A stretch of DNA of 64,000 bases, taken from NCBI RefSeq assembly GCF_005155025.1, contig NZ_CP039731.1, forward strand, positions 3,472,001 through 3,536,000, given 5' to 3'. The first letter of the stretch is position 1; every line of letters begins with the position of its first letter. A model generated the notes under the pieces. That model had not been told where the DNA came from. It did no database searches and saw only the letters and a list, made by a program, of their open reading frames with translations. Below are positions 27,744 through 37,532 of this stretch, piece by piece. This DNA is from Aquitalea aquatilis (GTDB taxonomy: Bacteria; Pseudomonadota; Gammaproteobacteria; Burkholderiales; Chromobacteriaceae). The translations under genes were made by a program, and so were the position numbers.

Positions 27744-29693
27744 TCATTCTCGTGACAAGGCCACGACAGGGTCCAGCCGCGCCGCATTGCGTGCTGGCAG
27801 ATAACCGAACAACACCCCCACCAGCGTGGAGCAGGCAAAGGCCGCCACAATCGAGCTGCTGGAGTACACCATGGTGAAGCTGGCCAGCTTGGCCACCACC
27901 ACGCCCAGCACCAGCGACAGGCCCACACCCAGGGCGCCACCCAGCAGGCAGACCAGCACGGCCTCGATCAGAAACTGCTGCATGATGTCGCGCTGGCGTG
28001 CGCCCACCGCTATGCAGACGCCGATTTCGCGGGTCCGCTCGCTCACCGACACCAGCATGATGTTCATCACGCCGATACCGCCCACCACCAGCGAAATCAC
28101 CGCAATCATCGACACCAGCAAGGTCATGGTGGCCGTGGTGGTGGCAATGGTCTGGCGAATGCTGTCGGTATTCATCACAAAAAAGTCCTGCGTACCGTGG
28201 CGGCGCTTCATCAGCGCCACCAGGCTTTGCTCGGCGGCGTCAGTGGCGACATTGTCGCTGACCCGTACCGTGACCGCCTTCAGATAGTCCTGGCCCAGCA
28301 TGCGGTACATCACCGTGCTGTAGGGCAGCCACAGATTGAGGTTGTCATCGGTGCCGAAGGCGCTTTTCTGGGTTTGGGTAACGCCCACCACCCGGCACGG
28401 CAGCTTGCCCAGCAGGATGACCTTGCCGATGGGGTCGTCGCCGTCGGCAAACAGCGCCTTGCGGCTGTTTTCGTCTATCACTACCTGCTGCGCCTGCTGG
28501 CTGACGGCCGTGGCATCAAAGGCCCGCCCCTGCGCCATGGACACGCCGCGCACGCGGAAATACTGCTCGCCCACGCCCTTGACCTGGGCGCTGACCGCGA
28601 TATTGCGGTAGCGCAGGGTGACGCTGTCACTAACTTCCGGCGTCACGCTATCGACAAAGCCCTGCTCGGCCAGCACCGTCGCATCGCGCGGGGTAAGGGT
28701 GTGGATGGCATCGGCCTTGCGGTCGCCAAAATGCTTGCCGGGATAGATATTGATGGTATTGGTGCCCAGCGAGCTGATGTCGCTGAGAATGCGCTGACTG
28801 GAACCGGTGCCCAGTGCCACCACCGACACCACCGAGGCAATGCCGATGATGATGCCCAGCATGGTCAGCGCCGAGCGCAGCCGGTGCGCCATCAGCGCCC
28901 GCCATGCCATGCCGAAGGCCTCGGCAAAATGCTCGCGCAGCAGCCGCCAGCCGCCCTGCTCCTCGGTAAGCGCTGCGCTGGCCAGCGTGGCATTGGCCGG
29001 GGCCTCGCCGCGACGCTGGTCGGCCACCAGCCGGCCATCGCCGATTTCAATGATGCGGTCAGCGTGTTCCGCCACCTTGCTGTCGTGGGTGACCAGAATG
29101 ATGGTGTGGCCCTCGGCATGCAGTTCGCGCAGGATGGCCATCACCTGCTGGCCGCTGGCACTGTCCAGTGCGCCGGTGGGTTCATCGGCCAGAATCACCT
29201 TGCCGCCGTTCATCAGCGCCCGCGCAATACTCACCCGCTGCTGCTGGCCGCCGGACAGCTGGCCCGGTTTGTGGCCGGCACGGTCGCTCAGGCCCAGTCG
29301 CGCCAGCAGGCTTGCTGCGCGGCTGCGGCGTTCCGGCGCGGGGCTGCCGGCATAGACGGCGGGCAGCTCGACGTTTTGCAGGGCATTGAGTTCGCCCAGC
29401 AAATGGTAGCGCTGGAAGATGAAGCCGAAGTGCTCGCGCCGCAGCTGCGCCAGCTGGTCGGGGTTCATGTCGGCCACCGGCTGCCCGGCCACTCGATAGC
29501 GGCCACGCGAAGGGGCATCCAGACAGCCCAGAATATTCATCAGGGTGGATTTGCCGGAGCCGGACGCGCCGATGATGGCGACCATTTCCCCGGCCATGAT
29601 TTGCAAATGGATGTCATCCAGCACCGTGACCGTGTCTTCACCCGAGGCAAAGTCACGACACACGCCAGACAGTTCCAGCAAGGGAATGCTCAT
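27744..29693 (-). CDS. macB: macrolide-type ABC exporter ATPase/permease MacB
   Basis: A 649-aa fusion of an ATPase and a permease, normal for MacB. The N-terminal nucleotide-binding domain has Walker [17 protein letters not shown], signature [15 protein letters not shown] and Walker [13 protein letters not shown]. The first helix (about residue 275) is followed by the large periplasmic MacB-PCD domain, then three C-terminal helices with [20 protein letters not shown]. It works as a mechanotransmission efflux pump with MacA and the outer-membrane factor. Three nucleotides separate it from macA. Confidence 0.96.
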   Translation of the reverse strand: MSIPLLELSGVCRDFASGEDTVTVLDDIHLQIMAGEMVAIIGASGSGKSTLMNILGCLDAPSRGRYRVAGQPVADMNPDQLAQLRREHFGFIFQRYHLLGELNALQNVELPAVYAGSPAPERRSRAASLLARLGLSDRAGHKPGQLSGGQQQRVSIARALMNGGKVILADEPTGALDSASGQQVMAILRELHAEGHTIILVTHDSKVAEHADRIIEIGDGRLVADQRRGEAPANATLASAALTEEQGGWRLLREHFAEAFGMAWRALMAHRLRSALTMLGIIIGIASVVSVVALGTGSSQRILSDISSLGTNTINIYPGKHFGDRKADAIHTLTPRDATVLAEQGFVDSVTPEVSDSVTLRYRNIAVSAQVKGVGEQYFRVRGVSMAQGRAFDATAVSQQAQQVVIDENSRKALFADGDDPIGKVILLGKLPCRVVGVTQTQKSAFGTDDNLNLWLPYSTVMYRMLGQDYLKAVTVRVSDNVATDAAEQSLVALMKRRHGTQDFFVMNTDSIRQTIATTTATMTLLVSMIAVISLVVGGIGVMNIMLVSVSERTREIGVCIAVGARQRDIMQQFLIEAVLVCLLGGALGVGLSLVLGVVVAKLASFTMVYSSSSIVAAFACSTLVGVLFGYLPARNAARLDPVVALSRE

Positions 29694-29696
29694 GCT

Positions 29697-30917
29697 TTAC
29701 ATCCCCATCGGCGGCGGGCCGTTGCGGCTGCTGCTGGCCGTGGCCGTCGCACTGGCTTCGCCCACCACCACCTGCTCGCCCTCACGCAGGCCGCTCAGTA
29801 CCTGGGCGTGGACATTGTTGTTCAGACCGATGCCGACCTGCCGAGTCTGCACGCTGCCATCAGCCTGCAGCACGCGCACCGCATAGCGACCATGCTTGTC
29901 GGCCGCACCCAGCGCATTGGCGGGGATGGCCAGTGCCGCCTTGACCTGGCTGAGCACCACGGTGACCTGCGCCGTCATGTTGATGCGCAGCTTGTGCTGC
30001 GGATTGGGCACATCAAACAGGCCGTAGTAATAGATGGCGGTAGACGATGAAGAACTGCTGGAACTGCTGCTGGTCGAGGTGGAAGTGGTGCTGCTGTCGC
30101 TGGCATCGCTATACGACTGCGGTGCCGGATCGACCGAACGCAAACTGGCCTGATAACGCTGGTCCGGCTCACCCAGGATGGTGAAGTACACCGGCATGCC
30201 CGGCTTGACCCGTACCACATCACCTTCGGAGATTTCCGACTTCACCGTCACCGTATCCAGCTGCGCCAGCTTGACGATGGTGGGGGTGGACTGGCTGGCA
30301 TTCACCGTCTGCCCCTCTTCCACCGACAAGGCCACCACCACGCCATCGATGGGCGCAACAATACGGGTGTAGCCCAGATTGAGCTGGGCCGTTTTCAGGC
30401 TGATACGCGCCTGTTGCAGCTGTGCCTGCAGCTGCTGGGCATCGGCATCGGCACCATCCATGGCCGCCTTGGCACTGTCGTAACTTTCGCGCGAGGTAGC
30501 CTGCTGCCCCAGCATCTGCTGCTGGCGGGCAAAGTCCTGCCTTGCTTTCAGCAGTGCCGCCAGCTTGGATTTGAGCTGCGACTGATAGCTGCTGACCGAA
30601 GCCTGGGCGTCTTCCAGCGAATTTTCCTGGGTGCGCGGGTCGATTTCGGCCAGCAGATCGCCCTTGTGCACGCTCTGGCCCAGCTTGACCTTGAGCGATT
30701 TGATCTGGCCGGACACCTGGGCACCCACGCTGACTTCACGCAGCGCCTTGATGGTGCCGGTGGCCAGCACGCTGTCTTCAAGATCAAGATGGGTGACGGT
30801 GGCGCTCAGGTAGTGATTGACTGGCTGGCGCGGATAAAACAGGTAGACAGCCAGGATGAGCAGCAGCACGGCGGCAGCAATCAGGCTGCGGGTCTGCAAT
30901 GAACTGAGGCGGGGCAT
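29697..30917 (-). CDS. macA: MacA-type membrane fusion protein
   Basis: About 406 aa from the ATG at 30917 (MPRLSSLQTRS); a start 15 codons upstream is possible. One N-terminal anchor helix is followed by the HlyD-type adaptor: lipoyl halves VGAQVSGQIKSLKVKLGQSV and YTRIVAPIDGVVVALSVEEG around a long coiled-coil hairpin, then beta-barrel and membrane-proximal domains. An unusual run of about 25 Ser/Thr residues (roughly residues 263-288) interrupts the barrel domain. The adaptor joins MacB to the outer-membrane factor in the two following genes. Confidence 0.94.
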   Translation of the reverse strand: MPRLSSLQTRSLIAAAVLLLILAVYLFYPRQPVNHYLSATVTHLDLEDSVLATGTIKALREVSVGAQVSGQIKSLKVKLGQSVHKGDLLAEIDPRTQENSLEDAQASVSSYQSQLKSKLAALLKARQDFARQQQMLGQQATSRESYDSAKAAMDGADADAQQLQAQLQQARISLKTAQLNLGYTRIVAPIDGVVVALSVEEGQTVNASQSTPTIVKLAQLDTVTVKSEISEGDVVRVKPGMPVYFTILGEPDQRYQASLRSVDPAPQSYSDASDSSTTSTSTSSSSSSSSSSTAIYYYGLFDVPNPQHKLRINMTAQVTVVLSQVKAALAIPANALGAADKHGRYAVRVLQADGSVQTRQVGIGLNNNVHAQVLSGLREGEQVVVGEASATATASSSRNGPPPMGM

Positions 30918-31162
30918 GTAGATTGGCAATGAACAATGGTTGCTTCGATGCGGCAGTATCACGGCACGGCCTGCCGGCTGCGGTTAACCGCAGGTAAAAA
31001 AATGTCAGGAAATGTAAGCATGCGCTGAAGAAGTATGAGGTACAGCCCGGGGGCGACTTTGGCAAAACCGGCCCGACAGAGTAAAGTATGCCGCTTCCAT
31101 GCCGCCCCTGCCCGCAGGCCGGCGGCCAGCCCCGTTCACCCTTTTCATTCACAGGCTTCACC

Positions 31163-33565
31163 ATGCTGCAGGCCGTCCGCCCTCGTCCGCTGTTGTTCGC
31201 CCTGCTCGGGCTCTTGGCCAGCTTGTGCTGCAGCCTGTCCGGCGCGGTTGCCTCCAACAGTCACAACTGGCTGGCCGCCCATCGCGACTGGCGGGTGGGC
31301 GTGGTATTGCAAGCGCCTTATGCCCAGATCAATCCGCGCAACCATCTGCTGGAAGGTGCTGATGTCGAAGTAATGCTGCTGCTGGCCAACAAAATGGGCG
31401 TACAGCTGAGCTGGCGTACCTTTGCCAGCCAGCAGGCACTGGACCGTGCCGTAGAAGACGGTACGGTGGATGTTGCACCCGGCATGCTGCAAACACCGGC
31501 CAGCCTGCATCACTGGCTGTTTTCCCAGCCCTATTTGCGGGTACCGCACAAGATTGTCGGTTTCCCTGATGGCAGTGGTAATGCGGTGGATCTGGACCGG
31601 CTGTCGCTCAACGAACGACTGGCAGTGAACGGCAATAGCGATGCCCTGCGCTTTGTCCGGCGCAACTACCCGGAACTGCCGCGCGTGGAAGTGGCCAACG
31701 ACCGCAGCGCACTGCAAACCGTGCAGCAGCAATACGCCGAATACGCCATCGTCGACGAAGCCCAGCTGACCACCCTGCTCAAGGAAGCGGAATTCTCCCG
31801 CCTGGCCGTGGTGGGCGATCTGGGCTACACCCATCTGCTGCGTATCGGAGTCCGGCGTGACTGGCCAGAGCTGCCCGCCGTACTGGACCGCCAGCTGCAG
31901 GACATCCCCGGCAGCCGCATGGAGCAGCTGTACGCGCGCTGGATGCTGCCCAGCTATCCACGGCTGATCGACTCGCTCACCTTCTGGCACCGGCTAAGCC
32001 TGGCGCTGCTGCTAAGCAGCCTGTTGCTGGCCGTGGTGTGGAACCACCAGCGCCGGCAACGGCGCTGGGCAGAAAAACGCCTGCTGGCCGCCCGCATGGA
32101 GCTGGAAGCGCGCGATCTGGCCGAGGAATCGCTACGGCTGACCCAGTTCTCCATCGACAACAGCACGGTGGGCATACTGTGGGTCAACTGGGACAGCCGC
32201 ATCCAGTACGCCAACCGGGCGGCAGAAACCATGCTGGGCTACCCGGCAGCACAGCTGTTGCGCTTGTCGCTGCCGGAACTGCAGCCCTCGCTGGACCACG
32301 CCCGCTGGCTTGAAATGTGGAACCAGCTGCGCAGCCGCAAGGCCGTCAGCAGCTTTGAAACCCACTGCCTCAAGGCCGATGGCCAGGCGCTGCCGGTGGG
32401 CGTCACCCTCAGTTTTCTCAAATTCGGCCGCACCGAATACCTGGTGGTGTACCTCAACGACATTACCGAACGGCAAAAAGCCCGCGCCGCCCTGGAAGAA
32501 AGCGAAGCCCGCTTCAAGGGCATGGCCAGCAATGTGCCGGGCATGGTGTTCCGGCTGGAGCGCCCGGCGGCGCAAATGCCGGTGCGGCTGGCCTTTGTCA
32601 GCGATGCCAGCCAGAGCATGCTGGGCTACAGCCCGCTGGACATGATCAGCCTGCCTGCGGGCTGGCTGGATGTGGTGGCGGCAGACGACCGCAGCAGCTA
32701 CCAGCAAGCCTGGCAACAAGCCGACCAGCACAACCACGATCTGGCCTGGCAGGGCCGCATGCTGCATCAGGACGGGCAATTGCGCTGGGTGGACATCAAG
32801 GCCACGGTGCGCTGCTTTGACGATGGCCATGTGGTATGGGACGGCATCGTCTGGGACATCTCCGAGAACAAGCACAATGAATTGCAGCTGGCCGAATCGC
32901 GTGGCCTGCTGCGCAGCCTGTCCGCCCATCTGGAATCGGTACGCGAAGAAGAAAAAGCCCGCATCGCCCGCGAAGTCCACGATGAACTGGGGCAAATCCT
33001 GACCGTGCTGCGGCTGGAAACCTCGATGTGCGAACTGAGCTTCGGCCACAGCGACAGCAAGCTGGCCGAACGGCTGCAGGCGATGAAAAAGCTGATTGAG
33101 CAAACCTTCCAGATCGTGCGCGACGTCGCCACGGCGCTGCGCCCGCCAGTGCTGGATGCCGGTATTGGTTCCGCCATCGAGTGGCAGGCCCGCCGCTTTG
33201 AAAAACGCAGCGGCATCCCCTGCCTGATTTCCGTACCGGACAGCCCCATCCCGCTGAGCGATGCCCGCGCCATCGGCGTGTTCCGCATCCTGCAGGAAGC
33301 CCTCACCAATGTGCTACGCCATGCCGAAGCCAGCACCGTCAGCGTCGGCCTCACCTGCAACCAGGGCATGATCACCCTGAGCATTGCCGACGACGGCAAG
33401 GGCTTCGACCCGCAAGCCCACCGTCAGCTGCGCTCTTTTGGCCTGGTGGGCATCCGCGAACGCGTGCTGCTGCTGGGCGGCGTACTCGACATCGACAGCC
33501 AGCCGGACCAGGGCTGCACTCTCACCATCCGGCTGCCGGCCGAAGCAGGAAAGGAAACCGCGTGA
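31163..33565 (+). CDS. sensor histidine kinase with periplasmic SBP domain and two PAS domains
   Basis: About 800 aa from the ATG at 31163. An upstream in-frame start would put a Pro-rich stretch before the signal-like helix. Domain order: signal/anchor helix, family-3 solute-binding domain (about residues 35-275), transmembrane helix (LALLLSSLLLAVVW), PAS (about 330-450), PAS/PAC (about 460-590), HisKA_3 with phospho-acceptor His at nt 32978-32980 (AREVHDELGQ), and HATPase (EALTNVLRHA). This is the EvgS/BvgS-like sensor layout joined to a NarL-type kinase core. The stop overlaps the regulator start by 4 nt. Ligand unknown. Confidence 0.93.
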   Translation: MLQAVRPRPLLFALLGLLASLCCSLSGAVASNSHNWLAAHRDWRVGVVLQAPYAQINPRNHLLEGADVEVMLLLANKMGVQLSWRTFASQQALDRAVEDGTVDVAPGMLQTPASLHHWLFSQPYLRVPHKIVGFPDGSGNAVDLDRLSLNERLAVNGNSDALRFVRRNYPELPRVEVANDRSALQTVQQQYAEYAIVDEAQLTTLLKEAEFSRLAVVGDLGYTHLLRIGVRRDWPELPAVLDRQLQDIPGSRMEQLYARWMLPSYPRLIDSLTFWHRLSLALLLSSLLLAVVWNHQRRQRRWAEKRLLAARMELEARDLAEESLRLTQFSIDNSTVGILWVNWDSRIQYANRAAETMLGYPAAQLLRLSLPELQPSLDHARWLEMWNQLRSRKAVSSFETHCLKADGQALPVGVTLSFLKFGRTEYLVVYLNDITERQKARAALEESEARFKGMASNVPGMVFRLERPAAQMPVRLAFVSDASQSMLGYSPLDMISLPAGWLDVVAADDRSSYQQAWQQADQHNHDLAWQGRMLHQDGQLRWVDIKATVRCFDDGHVVWDGIVWDISENKHNELQLAESRGLLRSLSAHLESVREEEKARIAREVHDELGQILTVLRLETSMCELSFGHSDSKLAERLQAMKKLIEQTFQIVRDVATALRPPVLDAGIGSAIEWQARRFEKRSGIPCLISVPDSPIPLSDARAIGVFRILQEALTNVLRHAEASTVSVGLTCNQGMITLSIADDGKGFDPQAHRQLRSFGLVGIRERVLLLGGVLDIDSQPDQGCTLTIRLPAEAGKETA

Positions 33566-34191
33566 TCCGCGTCATCATTGCCGAAGACCACAAAATCGTC
33601 CGCGAAGGCATCAAGCAGCTGGTCTCGCTGGCCGAAGACATCAGCGTGGTGGGCGAAGCCACCAATGGCACCCACCTGCTGGAACAACTGCGCCAGATCC
33701 CCTGCGATGTGCTGCTGCTGGACATTTCCATGCCCGGCACCAACGGGCTGGAATCCATCCCGCGCATCCGCGCGCTGGACAATCCGCCGGCCATCCTGAT
33801 GCTGTCGATGCACGACGAAGTACAAATCGCCGCCCGCGCCCTCAAGGCCGGTGCCGCCGGTTACAGCACCAAGGACAGCGATCCGGCACTGCTGCTGACC
33901 GCCATCCGCAAGGTGGCGGGCGGCGGCCGCTACATCGACCCGCAACTGGCCGACCGCATGGTGTTCGAAGTGGGGCTGACCGACTCCCGCCCCGCCCATG
34001 CCCAGCTGTCCGAGCGCGAATACCAGGTATTCGAACGGCTGGTGCACGGCACCAATGTCAACGAAATCGCCCAGCAGCTGAACATCAGCTCCAAGACGGT
34101 GAGCACCCACAAGGTGCGGCTGATGCAGAAGCTACAGGCGCACTCGGTGGCCGACATGGTGCGCTACGCCATCGACCATAAGCTGATCTGA
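33562..34191 (+). CDS. NarL-family response regulator
   Basis: A 209-aa regulator starting with GTG in a GTGA overlap with the kinase gene. The receiver domain has IAEDHKIVREG, the acceptor Asp in LLLDISMPG, the switch Ser in MLSMHDE and a Lys position in AGYSTKDSD. The C-terminal LuxR helix-turn-helix is LSEREYQVFERLVHGTNVNE, then SSKTVSTHKVRLM. It is the obvious partner of the SBP-PAS kinase. Target genes are unknown; the following genes run in the same direction after 90 nt. Confidence 0.95.
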   Translation: MIRVIIAEDHKIVREGIKQLVSLAEDISVVGEATNGTHLLEQLRQIPCDVLLLDISMPGTNGLESIPRIRALDNPPAILMLSMHDEVQIAARALKAGAAGYSTKDSDPALLLTAIRKVAGGGRYIDPQLADRMVFEVGLTDSRPAHAQLSEREYQVFERLVHGTNVNEIAQQLNISSKTVSTHKVRLMQKLQAHSVADMVRYAIDHKLI

Positions 34192-34281
34192 GCGCAAGCC
34201 GCCGGCAAAATCCACCCGCCGCCGCGCTGCTTGCGCTACCCTATGCGCCGTTTATCGTCGTTACCGCTTCAGACATCACTC

Positions 34282-35328
34282 ATGCGCATTCAGGATTTTC
34301 ACCAAGCCCTCACCGCCCTCGGCGCCCGCCCCTGCCACATCGGCCGTATCAACCGCGCCTGGCTGCAAGGCCTGGCGCTGGACCATGGCACCCGCCACCA
34401 GCAAAGTGCGGACTACTTTCCGCTCAGCGTGCGTCAGGGCCTGCCGGCGCTCAGCCAGCAGCTGGAAGCACTGGCGCGCATCCACACCCAACATGAGGCG
34501 GCGGATGCGTCGCAACGCCTGCTGGTGGAACTGGCCGACGGCCAGCTGGTGGAAAGCGTGCTGCTGCCGCGCGACGGGCTGTGCGTTTCCAGCCAGCTGG
34601 GCTGTGCCGTGGGCTGCACCTTCTGCATGACTGGCAAATCCGGCCTGCTGCGCCAGCTGGGCAGCGCAGAAATCGTGGCGCAGGTGGTGCTGGCGCGGCG
34701 TATCCGCCCGGTGAAAAAAGTGGTGTTCATGGGCATGGGCGAGCCGGCACACAATCTGGACAATGTGCTGGAGGCGATAGACTTTCTCGGCAGCGAAGGC
34801 AATATCGCCCACAAAAATCTGGTGTTTTCCACCGTGGGCGACCCGCGCGTGTTCGAGCGCCTGCCGCAGCAGCGGGTGAAGCCGGCACTGGCCCTGTCCT
34901 TGCACACCACGAATGCCGACCTGCGCGCACAGCTGCTGCCGCGGGCACCGCGCATCAGCCCGGCCGAGCTGGTGGCACAGGGCGAACGCTATGCCCGTCA
35001 GGTGGGTTATCCCATTCAGTACCAGTGGACGCTATTGGCCGGGGTCAACGACAGCCAGCAGGAGATGGATGCCGCCATCGCCCTGCTCAAGGGCAGGTAC
35101 GGCGTGCTGAACCTGATTCCCTACAACAGCATGGAAGGCGACCACTACCAGCGTCCGGCCACCGCCCACATCGATGCGATGAAACGCTATCTGCACCAGC
35201 ACGGCGTGCTGACCAAGATCCGCGACTCAGCCGGCCAGGATGTAGACGGTGGCTGCGGCCAGTTGCGCGCCCGCGCCGCCGACATCATCGACAGCAGCCG
35301 CCTGCAGCGCCGCCAGCGCCACGGCTGA
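34282..35328 (+). CDS. RlmN/Cfr-family radical SAM methyltransferase-like protein
   Basis: About 348 aa from the ATG at 34282 (MRIQDFHQALTAL); earlier in-frame starts are possible. The 4Fe-4S radical SAM motif is CAVGCTFC. It is preceded by the catalytic-type Cys in GLCVSSQLGC and followed by GMGEPAHN and the second methyl-transfer Cys in VDGGCGQLRA. These two cysteines match the dual-Cys chemistry of RlmN and Cfr, which methylate adenosine in 23S rRNA. RlmN is normally encoded next to ndk or hisS, so this copy beside signalling genes is probably a paralogue with its own RNA target. Confidence 0.88.
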   Translation: MRIQDFHQALTALGARPCHIGRINRAWLQGLALDHGTRHQQSADYFPLSVRQGLPALSQQLEALARIHTQHEAADASQRLLVELADGQLVESVLLPRDGLCVSSQLGCAVGCTFCMTGKSGLLRQLGSAEIVAQVVLARRIRPVKKVVFMGMGEPAHNLDNVLEAIDFLGSEGNIAHKNLVFSTVGDPRVFERLPQQRVKPALALSLHTTNADLRAQLLPRAPRISPAELVAQGERYARQVGYPIQYQWTLLAGVNDSQQEMDAAIALLKGRYGVLNLIPYNSMEGDHYQRPATAHIDAMKRYLHQHGVLTKIRDSAGQDVDGGCGQLRARAADIIDSSRLQRRQRHG

Positions 35329-35442
35329 AACCATGCCGGCACCAACCCGGCAGCAACATTCCGTTGACATGGCATTTGTCCGCTTTGCTATCATGGTTAC
35401 TTTCGGCTATGCCGGCCAACCAAGACAGCAAGGAATCCCTGC

Positions 35443-36525
35443 GTGCGGCTTCGCTTTGAACAATGGCGTGACTTCCTCGACATGGATGCGGACAGTATCA
35501 GCACCCTGCGCGAGTTTGGCGGACTGATCCGCCCCCACATGGAGCAACTGATGGATGGGGTGTATGCCTACATCCATGCCAATGCGGCGGCCAGCGCCAC
35601 CTTCAGTGACCCTGCTGCCCTGCAGCGCGCCCGGGCCCACCAGCAGCATCACTGGCAAGAACACGTCTTTACCGGCAATTTCAACCAGGACTACCTGGAA
35701 GCCACGCTGGCCATCGGCCGTACCCACCAGCAACTGGGCGTGGACCTGCGTTTTTACTCTGGCGCCTATGTGGTAATACTCAATCAGGTGGTGGTGCTAC
35801 TAGGCCAACTGGTGCCGGATGAAGCCTGCCGCACCCGCTATCTCACCGCCATCAACCGGGCGATATTCCTCGACATGGGGCTGGCCACCTACGCCTACTA
35901 CGACACCCTGCTCAACGCACTGGAAGACATGGCACAGGAAGTCACCCTCAGCCTGGCGCGCGCCGGGGAGTACCGTGACAACGAAACCGGCAAGCACATT
36001 ACCCGCATGAGCAAGATGTGCGAACAGATGGCACTGGCAATGGGCAAGGATGCCACCTGGGCGCATGCGCTGCGCATGGCCAGTCCGCTGCACGACGTGG
36101 GCAAGATCGGCGTGCCGGACCGCATCCTGCTCAAGCCCGGCCGCCTGGACGACAGCGAAAGCCAGATCATGCGCGAGCACCCGCGCATCGGCGGCACCAT
36201 CATTCCCGAGCATCCGGCCCTGGTCATCCGCATGGCGCGGCGCATTGCCCTGACCCACCATGAAAAATGGGATGGCAGCGGCTACCCAGCCGGGCTGTGC
36301 GGCGAGGAAATCCCGCTGGAAGGCCGCATTGCCGCCATTTGCGATGTCTACGACGCCCTGGTTTCCACCCGCCCCTACAAGCCGGCCTGGACCCAGCAGG
36401 CAGCGCTCGACTATCTGCAACAGCAAAGCGGCCTGCATTTCGATCCGCAACTGGTGACCACCTTCTTGCGCATCGTGCCGGAAGTCGAAGCCATCCAGTC
36501 CCGCTACGCCGAAGAAACTTGCTGA
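35443..36525 (+). CDS. globin-coupled HD-GYP domain protein
   Basis: A 360-aa protein from the GTG at 35443, with AAGGA 8 nt upstream. Residues 1 to about 160 form a globin-coupled-sensor (protoglobin) domain; the proximal heme His is likely His95 in IGRTHQQLGVD, followed by the characteristic RFYSGAY. The C-terminal HD-GYP domain has HDVGKIGVPD (residues 217-226) and the HHE...DGSGYP signature (272-282). The HD-GYP family hydrolyses cyclic-di-GMP. Oxygen or redox control of c-di-GMP turnover is therefore probable. No membrane segment is seen. Confidence 0.93.
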   Translation: MRLRFEQWRDFLDMDADSISTLREFGGLIRPHMEQLMDGVYAYIHANAAASATFSDPAALQRARAHQQHHWQEHVFTGNFNQDYLEATLAIGRTHQQLGVDLRFYSGAYVVILNQVVVLLGQLVPDEACRTRYLTAINRAIFLDMGLATYAYYDTLLNALEDMAQEVTLSLARAGEYRDNETGKHITRMSKMCEQMALAMGKDATWAHALRMASPLHDVGKIGVPDRILLKPGRLDDSESQIMREHPRIGGTIIPEHPALVIRMARRIALTHHEKWDGSGYPAGLCGEEIPLEGRIAAICDVYDALVSTRPYKPAWTQQAALDYLQQQSGLHFDPQLVTTFLRIVPEVEAIQSRYAEETC

Positions 36526-36625
36526 ACCAGAACCCTGCCAAACCAGGCCCCCGCGCATCACCAGCCTGTCATCAAGTCATGGCACACTGGCCGATTGCAG
36601 GTAGACAATGGCAAGCGGAGGCAAG

Positions 36626-37441
36626 ATGCGCAGCAAGGTGATTCTGGTGGTAGTGGATGGACTGGGCTGGCAGGCCGGCCATGACGGCATGGGCTATCTG
36701 CAAGGCCTGTGCGAGGCGGGCCTCGCCAGCCTGCATCAGCTGCGCTGCGAACTGCCCTCGCTATCGCGCCCCCTGTACGAATGCATTCTCACCGGCGTCA
36801 CCCCCATCGCCAGCGGCGTGGTACATAACGATGTGGTGCGGCTATCCACCGAACAGAGCATTTTCAGCCTGGCCCACGCTGCCGGACTGCGCACCGCAGC
36901 AGCGGCCTATCACTGGATCAGCGAGCTCTACAACCGCGCACCTTATGATGCCGTGCGCGACCGCCTGACCGATGATGAAAGCCTGCCCATCCAGCATGGC
37001 CTGTTCTACCATCTGGACCATTACCCGGACGACCATCTGTATATCGATGGCGAACTGCTGCGCCGCCGCCACGACCCGGACTTCCTGCTGATTCACCCCA
37101 TGGGCGTGGACGATGCCGGCCACCGCTTTGGTGGCGACAGCACGGAATACCGCAATGCCGCCCGTTACCACGACAAGCTGTTGTCGCAATATCTGCCGCA
37201 GTGGCTGGCCGAGGACTACCAGGTACTGGTTACCAGCGACCACGGCATGAATGCCGACCACAGCCACGGCGGCATATTGCCGGAAGAGCGACTGGTGCCG
37301 CTGTATCTGCTGGGCAGCCGTTTCAACCATGCCAGCACCGCACGGGTGCGCCAGGTGGAGCTATGCGGACTGATGGCCAGCCTGCTGGGTATCCCGCACA
37401 GCAAGCCGGACAACCAGGCCGTGCTGCGCCAGCCCGACTGA
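36626..37441 (+). CDS. alkaline-phosphatase superfamily phosphodiesterase
   Basis: About 271 aa from the ATG at 36626, supported by GGAGG 4 nt upstream. It belongs to the type I phosphodiesterase/nucleotide pyrophosphatase branch: metal-binding VVVDGLG at the N-terminus, probable nucleophile Ser or Thr in PSLSRPLYECILTGV, and metal ligands in GVDDAGHRFGG and TSDHGMNADHSHGG. No signal peptide, so cytoplasmic. Substrate unknown; it may hydrolyse phosphodiesters or phosphonates. It starts 100 nt after the HD-GYP gene. Confidence 0.87.
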   Translation: MRSKVILVVVDGLGWQAGHDGMGYLQGLCEAGLASLHQLRCELPSLSRPLYECILTGVTPIASGVVHNDVVRLSTEQSIFSLAHAAGLRTAAAAYHWISELYNRAPYDAVRDRLTDDESLPIQHGLFYHLDHYPDDHLYIDGELLRRRHDPDFLLIHPMGVDDAGHRFGGDSTEYRNAARYHDKLLSQYLPQWLAEDYQVLVTSDHGMNADHSHGGILPEERLVPLYLLGSRFNHASTARVRQVELCGLMASLLGIPHSKPDNQAVLRQPD

Positions 37442-37532
37442 GAACAGCTTCTACGGCAGCACACTAGCTACTTGCCCAATTCCGGCAAAATGCTGATACT
37501 GCAATGGCAATTTGCCGAAAGTGGAGCTAGCC

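Noticed and set aside
28197-30050. 617-codon plus-strand frame opposite macB and macA.
   Set aside because: Shadow frame with His/Gln/Ala-rich, non-domain sequence; MacB and MacA motifs are complete on the minus strand.
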